Assembly (NCBI GenBank): GCA_900471925.1
Contig: UCGV01000024.1
Location: forward strand, 1 to 64,000
DNA: 64,000 bases
Direction of reading: 5' to 3'
Source of the DNA: Hyphomicrobiales bacterium
Lineage (GTDB): Bacteria; Pseudomonadota; Alphaproteobacteria; Rhizobiales; Rhizobiaceae
The position numbers and the translations under genes were made by a program. Positions within the stretch are counted from its first letter, which is position 1. Each line of letters opens with the position of its first letter. The notes under the pieces were generated by a model. It ran no database searches. It was not told the DNA's origin and saw nothing but the letters and a program-made list of their open reading frames with translations. Positions 28,721 to 38,239 of the stretch are shown here, piece by piece.

Positions 28721-31045
28721 ATGACCATCAAGACTGCAAATCTCGGCTTTCCCAGGATCGGAAAGCATCGCGGACTCAAATTCGCACTGGAAAGCTATTG
28801 GGCCGGCAAATCCGATGCCGGTGCGCTTCTCGATGTTGCGAAGCGGCTGCGGGCAGAAAATTGGGCCCTGCAGAGAGAGAAGGGGATAGACGTCATCCCC
28901 TCCAATGATTTCTCGCTCTACGACCATGTGCTCGATACCGCAGTCATGGTCGGTGCCATTCCTTCGGCCTATGGCTGGAAGGGCGGGCCTGTGGCGCTCG
29001 ACACCTATTTTGCCATGGCGCGCGGTTCGACCGGCGATGAGGAGCATGCCGATTGCGGCCACCAGCACCATCACGGGCATGGCGTGCCGGCATTGGAAAT
29101 GACGAAGTGGTTCGATACGAACTATCACTACATGGTGCCGGTACTCGGCCCCGATCAGTCTTTCTCGCTGACCGCCAATAAGGCACTCGATGCTTTCATC
29201 GAGGCGAAGACGCTCGGTATCCACACGCGGCCGGTCATCCTCGGGCCGGTGACCTTCCTGAAGCTCGCCAAGGGAACGGAGCAGGGTTCTGCGCCAATCG
29301 GCCTGCTGGAACGGCTGTTGCCCGTATATGCGAAGGTGCTCGCCGAACTCAGTGCCGCTGGTGCCGATTGGGTGCAGATCGACGAGCCCTGCCTGGTGCT
29401 CGATCTCTCGGCAGAAGAGCAGGCGGCATTGGATCATGCCTACCGCGCGCTGCATGAACTCATTCCGAACCTGAAGATCATGCTCGCCACCTATTTCGGC
29501 GAGATCGGCGATAATCTGCCGACGGCGCTTGCGCTACCGGTCGCAGGTCTGCATGTCGATCTCGTTCGTGCCCCACAGCAGATCGAGGCTCTTCTCAAGG
29601 TGTCCTCCGACTTGACTTTGTCGTTGGGTGTCATTGACGGGCGCAACATCTGGAGGGCGGATCTTGCCGCGATCTTGAAAAGGATCGAACCGCTGGTCCA
29701 GCATTTCGGTGCAGACCGGCTGCAGATTGCGCCATCGTGCTCGCTACTGCATGTGCCTATCGACCTGGAACTAGAGACCGGGCTGGACGACGAGCTGAGG
29801 TCGTGGCTCGCTTTCGCCACCCAGAAACTGGATGAGCTTGCCACGCTTGGTCATGCTGGCAAGGCAACGGAGTTGATCGAGGCCGCATCACGGGCCGTTG
29901 CTTCGCGCGCTGCATCTCCTCGTGTGCACGACCTGAACGTCAGGCAGCGGGTCGGTACGATCGATGAGGTGATGAAGACGCGCGGCAGTGCCTTTTCCGA
30001 ACGGGCCGGCCTGCAGGAACGCAAGCTTCGCTTGCCGCTCTTCCCGACGACCACGATCGGCTCTTTCCCGCAGACATCAGATGTGCGCAAGTCCCGTTCG
30101 AGCTTCGCCAAGGGCGCGATCAGCGCGGCGGAATACGATGCCTTCCTGAAAAAGGAGACGGAAGCGGCGATCCGCTGGCAGGAGGAAATCGGCCTCGACG
30201 TGCTCGTTCACGGCGAGTTCGAGCGCAATGACATGGTGCAGTATTTTGGCGAGCAGCTTTCCGGCTTCGCCTTCACCCAACATGCGTGGGTGCAGAGCTA
30301 TGGCTCGCGCTATGTCCGCCCACCCATCATCTTCGGCGACGTGTCCCGGCCGAAGCCGATGACGGTTGAGTGGTGGTGCTATGCTCAGTCGCTGACGGAA
30401 AAGCCGGTCAAGAGCATGCTGACCGGTCCGGTGACCATTCTCAACTGGTCTTTCGTGCGTGACGATCTCTCGCGGGCCGATGTCAGCCGGCAGATCGCGC
30501 TGGCGATCCGCGACGAGGTGGGCGATCTCGAAAAGGCCGGTGCGGCGATGATCCAGATTGACGAGGCGGCCCTGCGCGAAGGTTTGCCGCTGCGCAAGGC
30601 CGACTGGAAGACCTATCTCGACTGGGCTGTCGAGAGTTTCTGCCTATGCGCCTCCGGGGTGGCGGACGAAACGCAGATCCATACGCATATGTGCTATTCG
30701 GAGTTCAACCAGATCATCGATGCCATCGCGGCGATGGATGCCGATGTGATCTCGATCGAGACCTCACGGTCGAAGATGGAACTGCTGGAAGTCTTCCGCG
30801 GCTACAAATATCCAAACGAGATTGGGCCTGGCGTCTATGACATCCATTCGCCGCGTGTCCCCTCTGTCGCAGAGATGACCGAGCTTCTGACGCTGGCGCG
30901 TGAGCGTCTGACGGACGGGCAGCTGTGGATCAATCCGGATTGCGGATTGAAGACGCGCAAATGGGAAGAGGTTCGCCCGGCACTCGTCAACATGGTGGCG
31001 GCTGCCCGTTTGTTGCGCGGTGATGCAGCAGCGACACGCGCTTGA
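28721..31045 (+). CDS. metE: Cobalamin-independent methionine synthase MetE
   Basis: 774 aa from MTIKTANLGFPRIGKHRGLK (GGTAAGGAAA before the ATG), close to the usual 755-770. It has both MetE barrels: the N-terminal folate-polyglutamate part (EMTKWFDTNYHYMVP) and the catalytic C-terminal part (TTTIGSFPQTSDVR ... VQYFGEQLSGFAFT ... HTHMCYSEF with zinc ligands His and Cys ... WINPDCGLKTR with the last Cys). It transfers a methyl group from 5-methyl-THF-triglutamate to homocysteine. An unusual His-rich insertion sits at residues 109-120. The cobalamin riboswitch upstream controls it. Confidence 0.96.
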   Translation: MTIKTANLGFPRIGKHRGLKFALESYWAGKSDAGALLDVAKRLRAENWALQREKGIDVIPSNDFSLYDHVLDTAVMVGAIPSAYGWKGGPVALDTYFAMARGSTGDEEHADCGHQHHHGHGVPALEMTKWFDTNYHYMVPVLGPDQSFSLTANKALDAFIEAKTLGIHTRPVILGPVTFLKLAKGTEQGSAPIGLLERLLPVYAKVLAELSAAGADWVQIDEPCLVLDLSAEEQAALDHAYRALHELIPNLKIMLATYFGEIGDNLPTALALPVAGLHVDLVRAPQQIEALLKVSSDLTLSLGVIDGRNIWRADLAAILKRIEPLVQHFGADRLQIAPSCSLLHVPIDLELETGLDDELRSWLAFATQKLDELATLGHAGKATELIEAASRAVASRAASPRVHDLNVRQRVGTIDEVMKTRGSAFSERAGLQERKLRLPLFPTTTIGSFPQTSDVRKSRSSFAKGAISAAEYDAFLKKETEAAIRWQEEIGLDVLVHGEFERNDMVQYFGEQLSGFAFTQHAWVQSYGSRYVRPPIIFGDVSRPKPMTVEWWCYAQSLTEKPVKSMLTGPVTILNWSFVRDDLSRADVSRQIALAIRDEVGDLEKAGAAMIQIDEAALREGLPLRKADWKTYLDWAVESFCLCASGVADETQIHTHMCYSEFNQIIDAIAAMDADVISIETSRSKMELLEVFRGYKYPNEIGPGVYDIHSPRVPSVAEMTELLTLARERLTDGQLWINPDCGLKTRKWEEVRPALVNMVAAARLLRGDAAATRA

Positions 31046-31064
31046 GCGCCTAATCGATTCCCGA

Positions 31065-31087
31065 AGAGCCGGCTATATGCCGGCTCT
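31065..31087 (+). terminator. Hairpin downstream of metE
   Basis: AGAGCCGGC (31065-31073) and GCCGGCTCT (31079-31087) form a 9-bp stem with a TATAT loop, 19 nt after the metE stop. The following sequence is C-rich rather than U-rich, so termination may need Rho. Confidence 0.6.
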
Positions 31088-31198
31088 CCCCCTGGCTGCC
31101 TTCTCCACAGCCTGCTTCCTTTAAGCATCGATTAACCACGATTTTCACAGGAATGCAGCGATTTCAAACATTCCGTAACGCGATGCACAAACCATCCG

Positions 31199-31235
31199 TT
31201 GACGCAAACTGGGATTTGCGTACTATATCTAGTGT
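31199..31235 (+). promoter_or_regulatory. nrdHIEF promoter with NrdR-box-like sequence
   Basis: TTGACG (31199-31204) is a -35-like element. GTACTATATCTAGTGT (31220-31235) agrees with the NrdR consensus ACACTATATATAGTGT at 13 of 16 positions as I recall it, and covers the -10 region (TACTAT or ACTATA). NrdR-nucleotide repression here would act before the riboswitch, which begins a few bases downstream. I did not see a clear second box. Confidence 0.7.
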
Positions 31236-31236
31236 T

Positions 31237-31462
31237 CAAGGTTCCTTCGATTCGTGAGGATCGCGGGCTAAGACGGGAATACGGTGCGCTTTGCCATGAT
31301 GGCAAAACAAAGCCGGAGCTGCCCCCGCAACTGTGAGCGGCGAGCAACTGTCCGATTTCAGGTCACTGATGCATGACGCTTTGGGAAGGCTGGGGGCAGG
31401 GTGCTTCGACCCGCGAGCCAGGAGACCTGCCTTGAACTATATGTCCACGGGCGGGGTGTCCG
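31237..31462 (+). ncRNA. Cobalamin riboswitch upstream of nrdHIEF
   Basis: Same blocks as the metE switch: GACGGGAATACGGTG, CTGCCCCCGCAACTG, and GAGCCAGGAGACCTGCC, then a copy of GTCCACGGGCGGGGTGTCC (31443-31461) identical to the metE leader. The central stem region is longer than in the metE copy. B12 should switch off this B12-independent ribonucleotide reductase, which implies a B12-dependent class II enzyme elsewhere in the genome. Confidence 0.92.
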
Positions 31463-31708
31463 GAAGGTCGCGTATAGGTGAGGCGGATCAAATCCGCATC
31501 TGTTGCGCTGCCCCGAACGTCCGCATGAGAACTTCGGGGTTGAAGTCATGTCGAGAATATCAAAGCCGCTGCCCGCGCAAATCCCGCGAGGGATAGAATC
31601 CGGCGTGTAAACGCCAACCTTGCCAGATCAATATCAAGCATTGCCTCGGACGCCGCATGGCGCCCGATCCCTGTACCGCGTCCGAAATTCATTGACATCA
31701 CGAGGAAC
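31463..31708 (+). other. Long structured leader between riboswitch and nrdH
   Basis: This 246-nt stretch has no gene. It contains several small dyads: GCGGAT-CAA-ATCCGC near 31481, CCCCGAA with TTCGGGG (about 31512-31540), and GGCGT-GTAA-ACGCC (31602-31615). They may form the expression platform, an attenuator or an unrelated RNA. Confidence 0.45.
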
Positions 31709-31933
31709 ATGATGAGCGTTACCGTTTACAGCAAGCCTGCCTGCGTTCAGTGCACAGCCACCTACCGCGCCCTCGACCGTCTGGGCGTAGATTATCAGAT
31801 CGTCGATATTTCCGAGGATGCCGACGCGCTCGACCGCGTTCGCGGCATGGGCTACATGCAGGTTCCGGTCGTCGTTGCCGGCGAGAACCATTGGGCGGGC
31901 TTCCGTCCCGACATGATCAGCGCGCTCTCCTGA
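31709..31933 (+). CDS. nrdH: NrdH glutaredoxin-like electron donor
   Basis: 74 aa with the NrdH active site CVQC (C12/C15) and the tail WAGFRPDMI typical of the family. It accepts electrons from thioredoxin reductase and reduces the class Ib ribonucleotide reductase. First gene of nrdHIEF; GAGGAAC precedes two adjacent ATG codons (31709 and 31712), either of which may be used. nrdI follows after 13 nt. Confidence 0.95.
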   Translation: MMSVTVYSKPACVQCTATYRALDRLGVDYQIVDISEDADALDRVRGMGYMQVPVVVAGENHWAGFRPDMISALS

Positions 31934-31946
31934 TCGGAGAAGAACG

Positions 31947-32354
31947 GTGGGCCTGATCGTCTATTATTCCAGCCGGTCCGAGAATACCCATCGTTTCGTC
32001 GAGAAGCTGGGACTGCGCGCGGCGCGCATTCCCCTCGGCGCTGAAGACCTCCACATTCGCGAACCCTATGTGCTGATCTCGCCCACCTATTGCGGTGACG
32101 GTGGACCAGGGATCGTGAAGGGAGCCGTGCCCAAGCAGGTGATCCGTTTCCTCAACGATGCGGAAAACCGCTCCAACATCCGCGGCGTCATTGCTGCGGG
32201 AAACAGCAATTTCGGCGAGACCTACGGGCTTGCCGGCGACGTGATCTCGCAGAAGTGCCAGGTGCCGTACCTTTATCGGTTCGAGCTTCTGGGAACTGCC
32301 GAGGATGTCGCCAATGTCAAAGACGGGATGGGACGATTTTGGACACGGCAGTGA
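31947..32354 (+). CDS. nrdI: NrdI flavodoxin-like protein
   Basis: 135 aa from a GTG (GGAGAAGAACG ribosome site). The flavin-binding pattern [19 protein letters not shown] and [27 protein letters not shown], then [22 protein letters not shown], identifies NrdI. It supplies oxidant to assemble the dimanganese-tyrosyl radical cofactor of NrdF. Its end overlaps the start of nrdE. Confidence 0.95.
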   Translation: MGLIVYYSSRSENTHRFVEKLGLRAARIPLGAEDLHIREPYVLISPTYCGDGGPGIVKGAVPKQVIRFLNDAENRSNIRGVIAAGNSNFGETYGLAGDVISQKCQVPYLYRFELLGTAEDVANVKDGMGRFWTRQ

Positions 32355-34507
32355 TCGAACGGGCGGCGAAGGCGCCGGAGACGAAGGTAGCGGAAGTGAC
32401 GCTCGACTACCATGCGCTGAACGCGATGCTGAACCTCTATGACGACGAGGGGAAGATTCAGCTCGACAAGGACCGCATGGCGGCCAAGCAGTATTTCCTG
32501 CAGCACGTAAACCAGAACACGGTGTTTTTCCATAACCTTAGGGAAAAGCTCGATTATCTGGTGACCGAAGGCTATTACGAGCAGGAAGTGCTCGACCAGT
32601 ATTCCTTCAATTTCGTCCGCGATCTGTTCGATCACGCCTATGCCAAGAAGTTCCGCTTCCCGACCTTTCTCGGCGCTTTCAAATATTACACCAGCTACAC
32701 GCTGAAGACCTTTGACGGAAAGCGCTATCTGGAGCGCTACGAAGACCGCATCTGCATGGTGGCGCTGGCGCTGGCGCGCGGCGACGAGGCGCTTGCCCGC
32801 GATATGGTCGATGAGATCATTTCCGGCCGTTTCCAGCCGGCGACGCCGACCTTCCTCAATGCCAGCAAGAAGCAGCGCGGTGAACTTGTTTCCTGCTTCC
32901 TGTTGCGCATCGAAGACAATATGGAATCGATCGCGCGCGGCATCAATTCGGCGCTGCAGCTTTCCAAGCGTGGCGGCGGCGTTGCGCTGTCGCTGACGAA
33001 CCTGCGTGAAGCCGGCGCACCGATCAAGCAGATCGAAAACCAGTCCTCCGGCGTCATCCCGGTCATGAAGCTGCTCGAAGACAGTTTCTCCTATGCCAAC
33101 CAGCTTGGCGCGCGACAGGGTGCGGGTGCGGTCTATCTCAATGCGCACCATCCTGACATCATGCGCTTCCTCGATACCAAGCGCGAGAATGCCGACGAGA
33201 AGATCCGCATCAAGACGCTGTCGCTCGGCGTCGTCGTGCCCGACATCACCTTCGAACTCGCCAAGAACAACGAGGATATGTACCTGTTCTCGCCCTATGA
33301 CGTGGAGCGGGTCTACGGCGTGCCCTTCACCGAAATCTCGGTGACGGAGAAGTACCGCGAGATGGTGGCTGACAGCCGCATCAAGAAGAAGAAGATCAAG
33401 GCGCGCGAATTTTTCCAGGTGATCGCCGAGATCCAGTTCGAGAGCGGTTATCCCTACATCATGTTCGAGGACACGGTGAACCGGGCAAACCCGATCGCGG
33501 GCCGCATCACCATGAGCAATCTCTGCTCTGAGATCCTGCAGGTGAGCGAAGCCAGCGAATACAATGACGACCTGTCCTACAAGCACATGGGCAAGGACAT
33601 TTCCTGCAATCTCGGCTCGCTGAACATCGCCATGACGATGGATTCGTCCGATTTCGGCAAGACGATCGAAACGTCGGTGCGGGCACTGACGGCCGTCTCC
33701 GACATGAGCCATATCGCTTCGGTGCCCTCAATCGAGAAGGGCAATGACGACAGCCACGCGATCGGCCTGGGACAGATGAACCTGCATGGCTACCTCGCCC
33801 GCGAGCGTATCCATTACGGTTCGGAAGAGGGCGTCGATTTCACCAATATCTATTTCTACACGGTGACCTATCACGCGATTCGCGCCTCCAACCGCCTGGC
33901 GGTCGAGCGTGGCTCGAGCTTCAAGGGCTTCGAGAATTCGAAATATGCCTCGGGCGAATATTTCGACAAATATACGGATCAGGAATGGAAGCCGGCGACC
34001 GAAAAGGTTCAGTCGCTATTCGATGATGCCGGCATTCATATCCCGACACAGGAAGACTGGCTGGAACTGAAGAAGGCCGTGATGGCTTCGGGTCTTTATA
34101 ACCAGAACCTGCAGGCCGTGCCGCCGACAGGCTCGATCTCGTACATCAACCACTCGACCTCCTCGATCCATCCGATCGTCTCGAAGATCGAGATCCGCAA
34201 GGAAGGCAAGATCGGCCGCGTCTATTATCCGGCGCCGTTCATGACCAACGACAATCTCGATTACTATCAGGATGCCTACGAGATCGGGCCTGACAAGATC
34301 ATCGACACCTATGCTGCCGCCACCCAGCATGTCGATCAGGGCCTGTCGCTGACGCTGTTCTTCCGCGATACGGCAACGACGCGCGACATCAATCGCGCCC
34401 AGATCAATGCCTGGAAGAAGGGCATCAAGACAATCTACTACATCCGCCTTCGCCAGATGGCGCTGTCCGGCACCGAGGTGCAGGGCTGCGTTTCCTGCAC
34501 GCTCTAA
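32339..34507 (+). CDS. nrdE: Class Ib ribonucleotide reductase, alpha subunit NrdE
   Basis: About 722 aa if read from TTG at 32339; GTG at 32351, overlapping the nrdI stop as GTGA, would give 718 aa. There is no ATG near the expected N-terminus, so a non-ATG start is needed. The catalytic body includes [83 protein letters not shown], the finger-loop region and the [15 protein letters not shown] segment, and ends GCVSCTL with the C-terminal Cys pair that NrdH reduces. It reduces ribonucleoside diphosphates without B12. The start choice is uncertain. Confidence 0.94.
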   Translation: MDTAVIERAAKAPETKVAEVTLDYHALNAMLNLYDDEGKIQLDKDRMAAKQYFLQHVNQNTVFFHNLREKLDYLVTEGYYEQEVLDQYSFNFVRDLFDHAYAKKFRFPTFLGAFKYYTSYTLKTFDGKRYLERYEDRICMVALALARGDEALARDMVDEIISGRFQPATPTFLNASKKQRGELVSCFLLRIEDNMESIARGINSALQLSKRGGGVALSLTNLREAGAPIKQIENQSSGVIPVMKLLEDSFSYANQLGARQGAGAVYLNAHHPDIMRFLDTKRENADEKIRIKTLSLGVVVPDITFELAKNNEDMYLFSPYDVERVYGVPFTEISVTEKYREMVADSRIKKKKIKAREFFQVIAEIQFESGYPYIMFEDTVNRANPIAGRITMSNLCSEILQVSEASEYNDDLSYKHMGKDISCNLGSLNIAMTMDSSDFGKTIETSVRALTAVSDMSHIASVPSIEKGNDDSHAIGLGQMNLHGYLARERIHYGSEEGVDFTNIYFYTVTYHAIRASNRLAVERGSSFKGFENSKYASGEYFDKYTDQEWKPATEKVQSLFDDAGIHIPTQEDWLELKKAVMASGLYNQNLQAVPPTGSISYINHSTSSIHPIVSKIEIRKEGKIGRVYYPAPFMTNDNLDYYQDAYEIGPDKIIDTYAAATQHVDQGLSLTLFFRDTATTRDINRAQINAWKKGIKTIYYIRLRQMALSGTEVQGCVSCTL

Positions 34508-34511
34508 CTGA

Positions 34512-35498
<987 letters not shown>

Positions 35499-35602
35499 GG
35501 TTTAACTTTACGAAGCCCCTTACTATCCGACCCGCTATCGCCCACATTCAACGCCAAGCAGAGATTCTGTAGTCGTTTGATGTAGCGTAGCGGGAGTTTT
35601 CG

Positions 35603-36829
35603 ATGAAATCCTCTTTGAACAAGGCTGAGCCGGCCGATGTAGCGATCGAAGGCGTTTGGCCGATCCGCAGAAGACGGATTCTCGACTGGCTGGTGAACGA
35701 GACGCGCGGCGAGCGGTTCATCGACAATATCCTGATGGAAATGTGCGAGAGGCTTTTGGCCGTCGGCGTACCGGTGACGCGTTCCAGCTTGCATTTCCGC
35801 ACAAATCACCCGCAGTGGATCGGCGCCCGCATTCTCTGGGCGGAGGGCATGAAAGAGGCAAAGATAAACACCTTTGCCTATGGCGTGGAAAACACGCCGC
35901 AGTTTCTGAACAGCCCGGTCAACGAGATCCATAGCGGCGCCAATGAGGTACGGAAAAACCTCGAAGACGCGACAGAGGACTACTCCTATCCTCTGTATCA
36001 CGAGCTGCGCGACGAGGGTTATTCGGAATATATCGCCTGGCCGATCGATCACACGTTCGACAAGCGACACATCGTCACCTTCTCAACCAACAGGCCCGGC
36101 GGCTTTACCGGCGATCACATCGATTTCCTTCGTGACCTTTTGCCGGCCCTCACTCTCGTCAGCGAAATCAGGCTGAAGAACATCATGGCGCGTACGCTGC
36201 TGCAGACCTATGTGGGCCCGCATGCCAGCGAGCAGATCCTGTCGGGTGTGACGACGCGCGGCAGTGGCGCGACTGTTGGCGCTGCAATCATGATCTGCGA
36301 CCTGCGTGACTTTACGGCGATTTCCGATCTCTGGCCGCGCGACGATGTCATCCATCTGCTCAATGACTATTTCGACGCCATGTCCGATCCGATCGAGCGG
36401 CATGGCGGCGAAATCCTGAAATTCATGGGTGACGGATTGCTGGCGATCTTCCCGCTCAGCAAGCCTTCCGCCTGCCACGATCTGCTGACGGCGATCCGTG
36501 AAGGGCAGGAAGCCATGGCCAAGCTTAACGAGGAGCATCAGCGCATGGGACGCGATCCCTTGCGCTACGGGGTCGGCGTGCATGTCGGCGACGTGATGTA
36601 CGGCAATATCGGCTCGCGCCGGCGGCTGGATTTCACGGTCATCGGCCCTGCTGTCAATGTTGCCTCGCGGCTCGAAAGCCTGACCAAGGAGGTGAAGCGG
36701 CCGGTACTCCTGTCGCGTGCTTTCGTGGAAATGGCGACCTGCAGGGAAGAGATGGACGATCTCGGCAGCTTCCCGCTTCGCGGGCTCGGAGAGCCAGTCG
36801 ATGTCTTCGCTTTTCGCGATGCCAAATAG
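35603..36829 (+). CDS. Class III adenylate cyclase with GAF-like N-terminal domain
   Basis: 408 aa. Residues 1-200 form an alpha/beta sensor-like domain also found in rhizobial cyclases. The catalytic domain (about 215-405) has metal Asp in ICDLRDFTAISD, adenine-contacting Lys and second metal Asp in GEILKFMGDGLLAIF, and the Asn-Arg transition-state pair in DFTVIGPAVNVASRLE. All residues needed for ATP cyclisation look intact. It makes cAMP in response to an unknown signal. Ribosome site AGCGGGAGTTTTCG. It is not in an operon with nrdF. Confidence 0.9.
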   Translation: MKSSLNKAEPADVAIEGVWPIRRRRILDWLVNETRGERFIDNILMEMCERLLAVGVPVTRSSLHFRTNHPQWIGARILWAEGMKEAKINTFAYGVENTPQFLNSPVNEIHSGANEVRKNLEDATEDYSYPLYHELRDEGYSEYIAWPIDHTFDKRHIVTFSTNRPGGFTGDHIDFLRDLLPALTLVSEIRLKNIMARTLLQTYVGPHASEQILSGVTTRGSGATVGAAIMICDLRDFTAISDLWPRDDVIHLLNDYFDAMSDPIERHGGEILKFMGDGLLAIFPLSKPSACHDLLTAIREGQEAMAKLNEEHQRMGRDPLRYGVGVHVGDVMYGNIGSRRRLDFTVIGPAVNVASRLESLTKEVKRPVLLSRAFVEMATCREEMDDLGSFPLRGLGEPVDVFAFRDAK

Positions 36830-36834
36830 ACAAT

Positions 36835-36882
36835 CCTGAAGAAGATCAGGCCTGAAGAAGATCAGGCCTGAGGAAGATCAGG
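36835..36882. repeat. Three tandem 16-bp units overlapping the end of the lacI-type gene
   Basis: CCTGAAGAAGATCAGG at 36835-36850 is repeated exactly at 36851-36866 and with one A-to-G change at 36867-36882. Each unit has CCTGA/TCAGG inverted ends. The third unit contains the stop codon of the LacI gene (36878-36880), and the repeat starts a few bases after the cyclase stop, between convergent genes. Confidence 0.9.
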
Positions 36883-37939
36883 CGACAGGGAAATTGATCT
36901 GCGGCGGCAAGAGCAGGGTCTCGTTGTCTGCTGCGGGATTGGCGATGCGGTGAAGCAGCATCTGGCCCAGATGTTCGCCGGCCTCGACGAGATCCTCATA
37001 GATGGTCTCGATCTTCGGCTGAAGATGCGTGAGGAGATGCGAGGTCTCCTTGGCGACGATGTCGTAGTCCTGAGCGAGAACACGACCGGCATCGCTCATG
37101 GCGGTCATGAGCGCGAGCGCGGAAACTTCGCCCGGACAGACGAAGCCGTCGGGAACATCAGGTGCTGCGGCGCGGGCGCGAAAGAAATCCCTGAGTTCGT
37201 TGGCCGGTGAATCGAGCGTGACCGTTTCTGGTATCTCGTAGGCAACGCCTGCCTCGCGCACGGCAGTCATGAAGCCATGAAGAATGTGCTGGCTGAAGGT
37301 CAGCCGTTTCGGCGGCATGACGACTGTGACCCGCTTCCGTCCCTTGGCGATCAGGCGCCGCGTCGCTTCGTAGGCGAAGGCATAGTTGTCGTAATCGACA
37401 TAGGGGTGCGGCGTCGAAAATTCGGTGCGGCCGTGGGAGACGAAGGGAAAGCCCACTTCCTGCAGCATCCGCACCCGCGCATCGAAAGGCTCGGTGCGCG
37501 TGAAGATCAGGCCGTCGGCGAAATTGTTGCGGACGATATATTCCGCCGCTTCGAGATCGGTCGTCGACAGGAAGTTCGGGGCGACGACGAGGTGGTAGGA
37601 GGTTTCCTTCAGCACCTTGGCGATGCCGTACATGATGGCAGTGCCGAAACCGACGACTTCCTGATGCGGATCGAGAAGAATGCTGATGACATTGGTGCGA
37701 CCGGTCTTCAGGCGCTGTGCTGCGCGGTCTGGCAGGTAGCCGATCTCACGGGCGATGCGGTGGACGCGTTCGCGGGTTTCGGCCGATATTTGCGGCGCGT
37801 CGCTGAGCGCGCGCGAAACAGTCGTCACTGCGAGGCCGGTCAAGGTCGCGATGGTGCGCAATGTCGGCTTGCCGCGCTTTTGCGCACCATCCGGATTTTC
37901 ACCGCGTTGCAGTTGGGACGATTCGGTCACTGAGGACAT
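36878..37939 (-). CDS. LacI family transcriptional regulator
   Basis: 353 aa from MSSVTESSQLQRGENPDG. The helix-turn-helix (PTLRTIATLTGLAVTTVSRALSDAPQISAETRERVHRIAREIGYLPDRAAQ) is followed by a periplasmic-binding-protein-like ligand domain. It resembles AglR-type regulators of alpha-glucoside uptake in rhizobia as I recall them, but the neighbouring transporter is of the glucose/mannose type. It is divergent from that transporter, which has a LacI-style operator (38113-38130) over its promoter. Confidence 0.92.
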   Translation of the reverse strand: MSSVTESSQLQRGENPDGAQKRGKPTLRTIATLTGLAVTTVSRALSDAPQISAETRERVHRIAREIGYLPDRAAQRLKTGRTNVISILLDPHQEVVGFGTAIMYGIAKVLKETSYHLVVAPNFLSTTDLEAAEYIVRNNFADGLIFTRTEPFDARVRMLQEVGFPFVSHGRTEFSTPHPYVDYDNYAFAYEATRRLIAKGRKRVTVVMPPKRLTFSQHILHGFMTAVREAGVAYEIPETVTLDSPANELRDFFRARAAAPDVPDGFVCPGEVSALALMTAMSDAGRVLAQDYDIVAKETSHLLTHLQPKIETIYEDLVEAGEHLGQMLLHRIANPAADNETLLLPPQINFPVA

Positions 37940-38239
37940 TCCGTGCTGGATCGCGGCCACCATAACACGATGCAACCTGCATGCAATCAATCAATGCAAA
38001 CGATTTAAATTTTTACGATTTCTTAGGTGCTCTCGAAAAAATGAATAAATTCAATGGATGTGTGGATCAGGATATTTTTCTCGGGAGTCGAGGAAGGACT
38101 TGACGCGGCTTCATTTATAACGTTTTAAATTGTCAACCGCGCTGGGAGGTGCGGTGGGGTGTTTGACCGCTTTTGCCGCGGAAAACATCGGGGCGGCTGA
38201 GGTGGGTCTCGCTGCCCTTTCACGAACGGGAGGATATTC
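37940..38239 (+). promoter_or_regulatory. Promoter and LacI-type operator of the glucose-type transporter
   Basis: TTGACG (38100-38105) is a likely -35. An AT-rich imperfect palindrome with central CG, ATTTATAACGTTTTAAAT (38113-38130; 8 of 9 pairs), overlaps the -10 region (TTTTAA/TTTAAA). That geometry suits repression by the divergent LacI protein. GGGAGGATATTC before 38240 is the ribosome site. The rest of the gap is AT-rich with no gene. Confidence 0.7.

Noticed and set aside
32273-33712. Long antisense frame inside nrdE (479 codons)
   Set aside because: nrdE is unmistakable, and the antisense product resembles no protein family.
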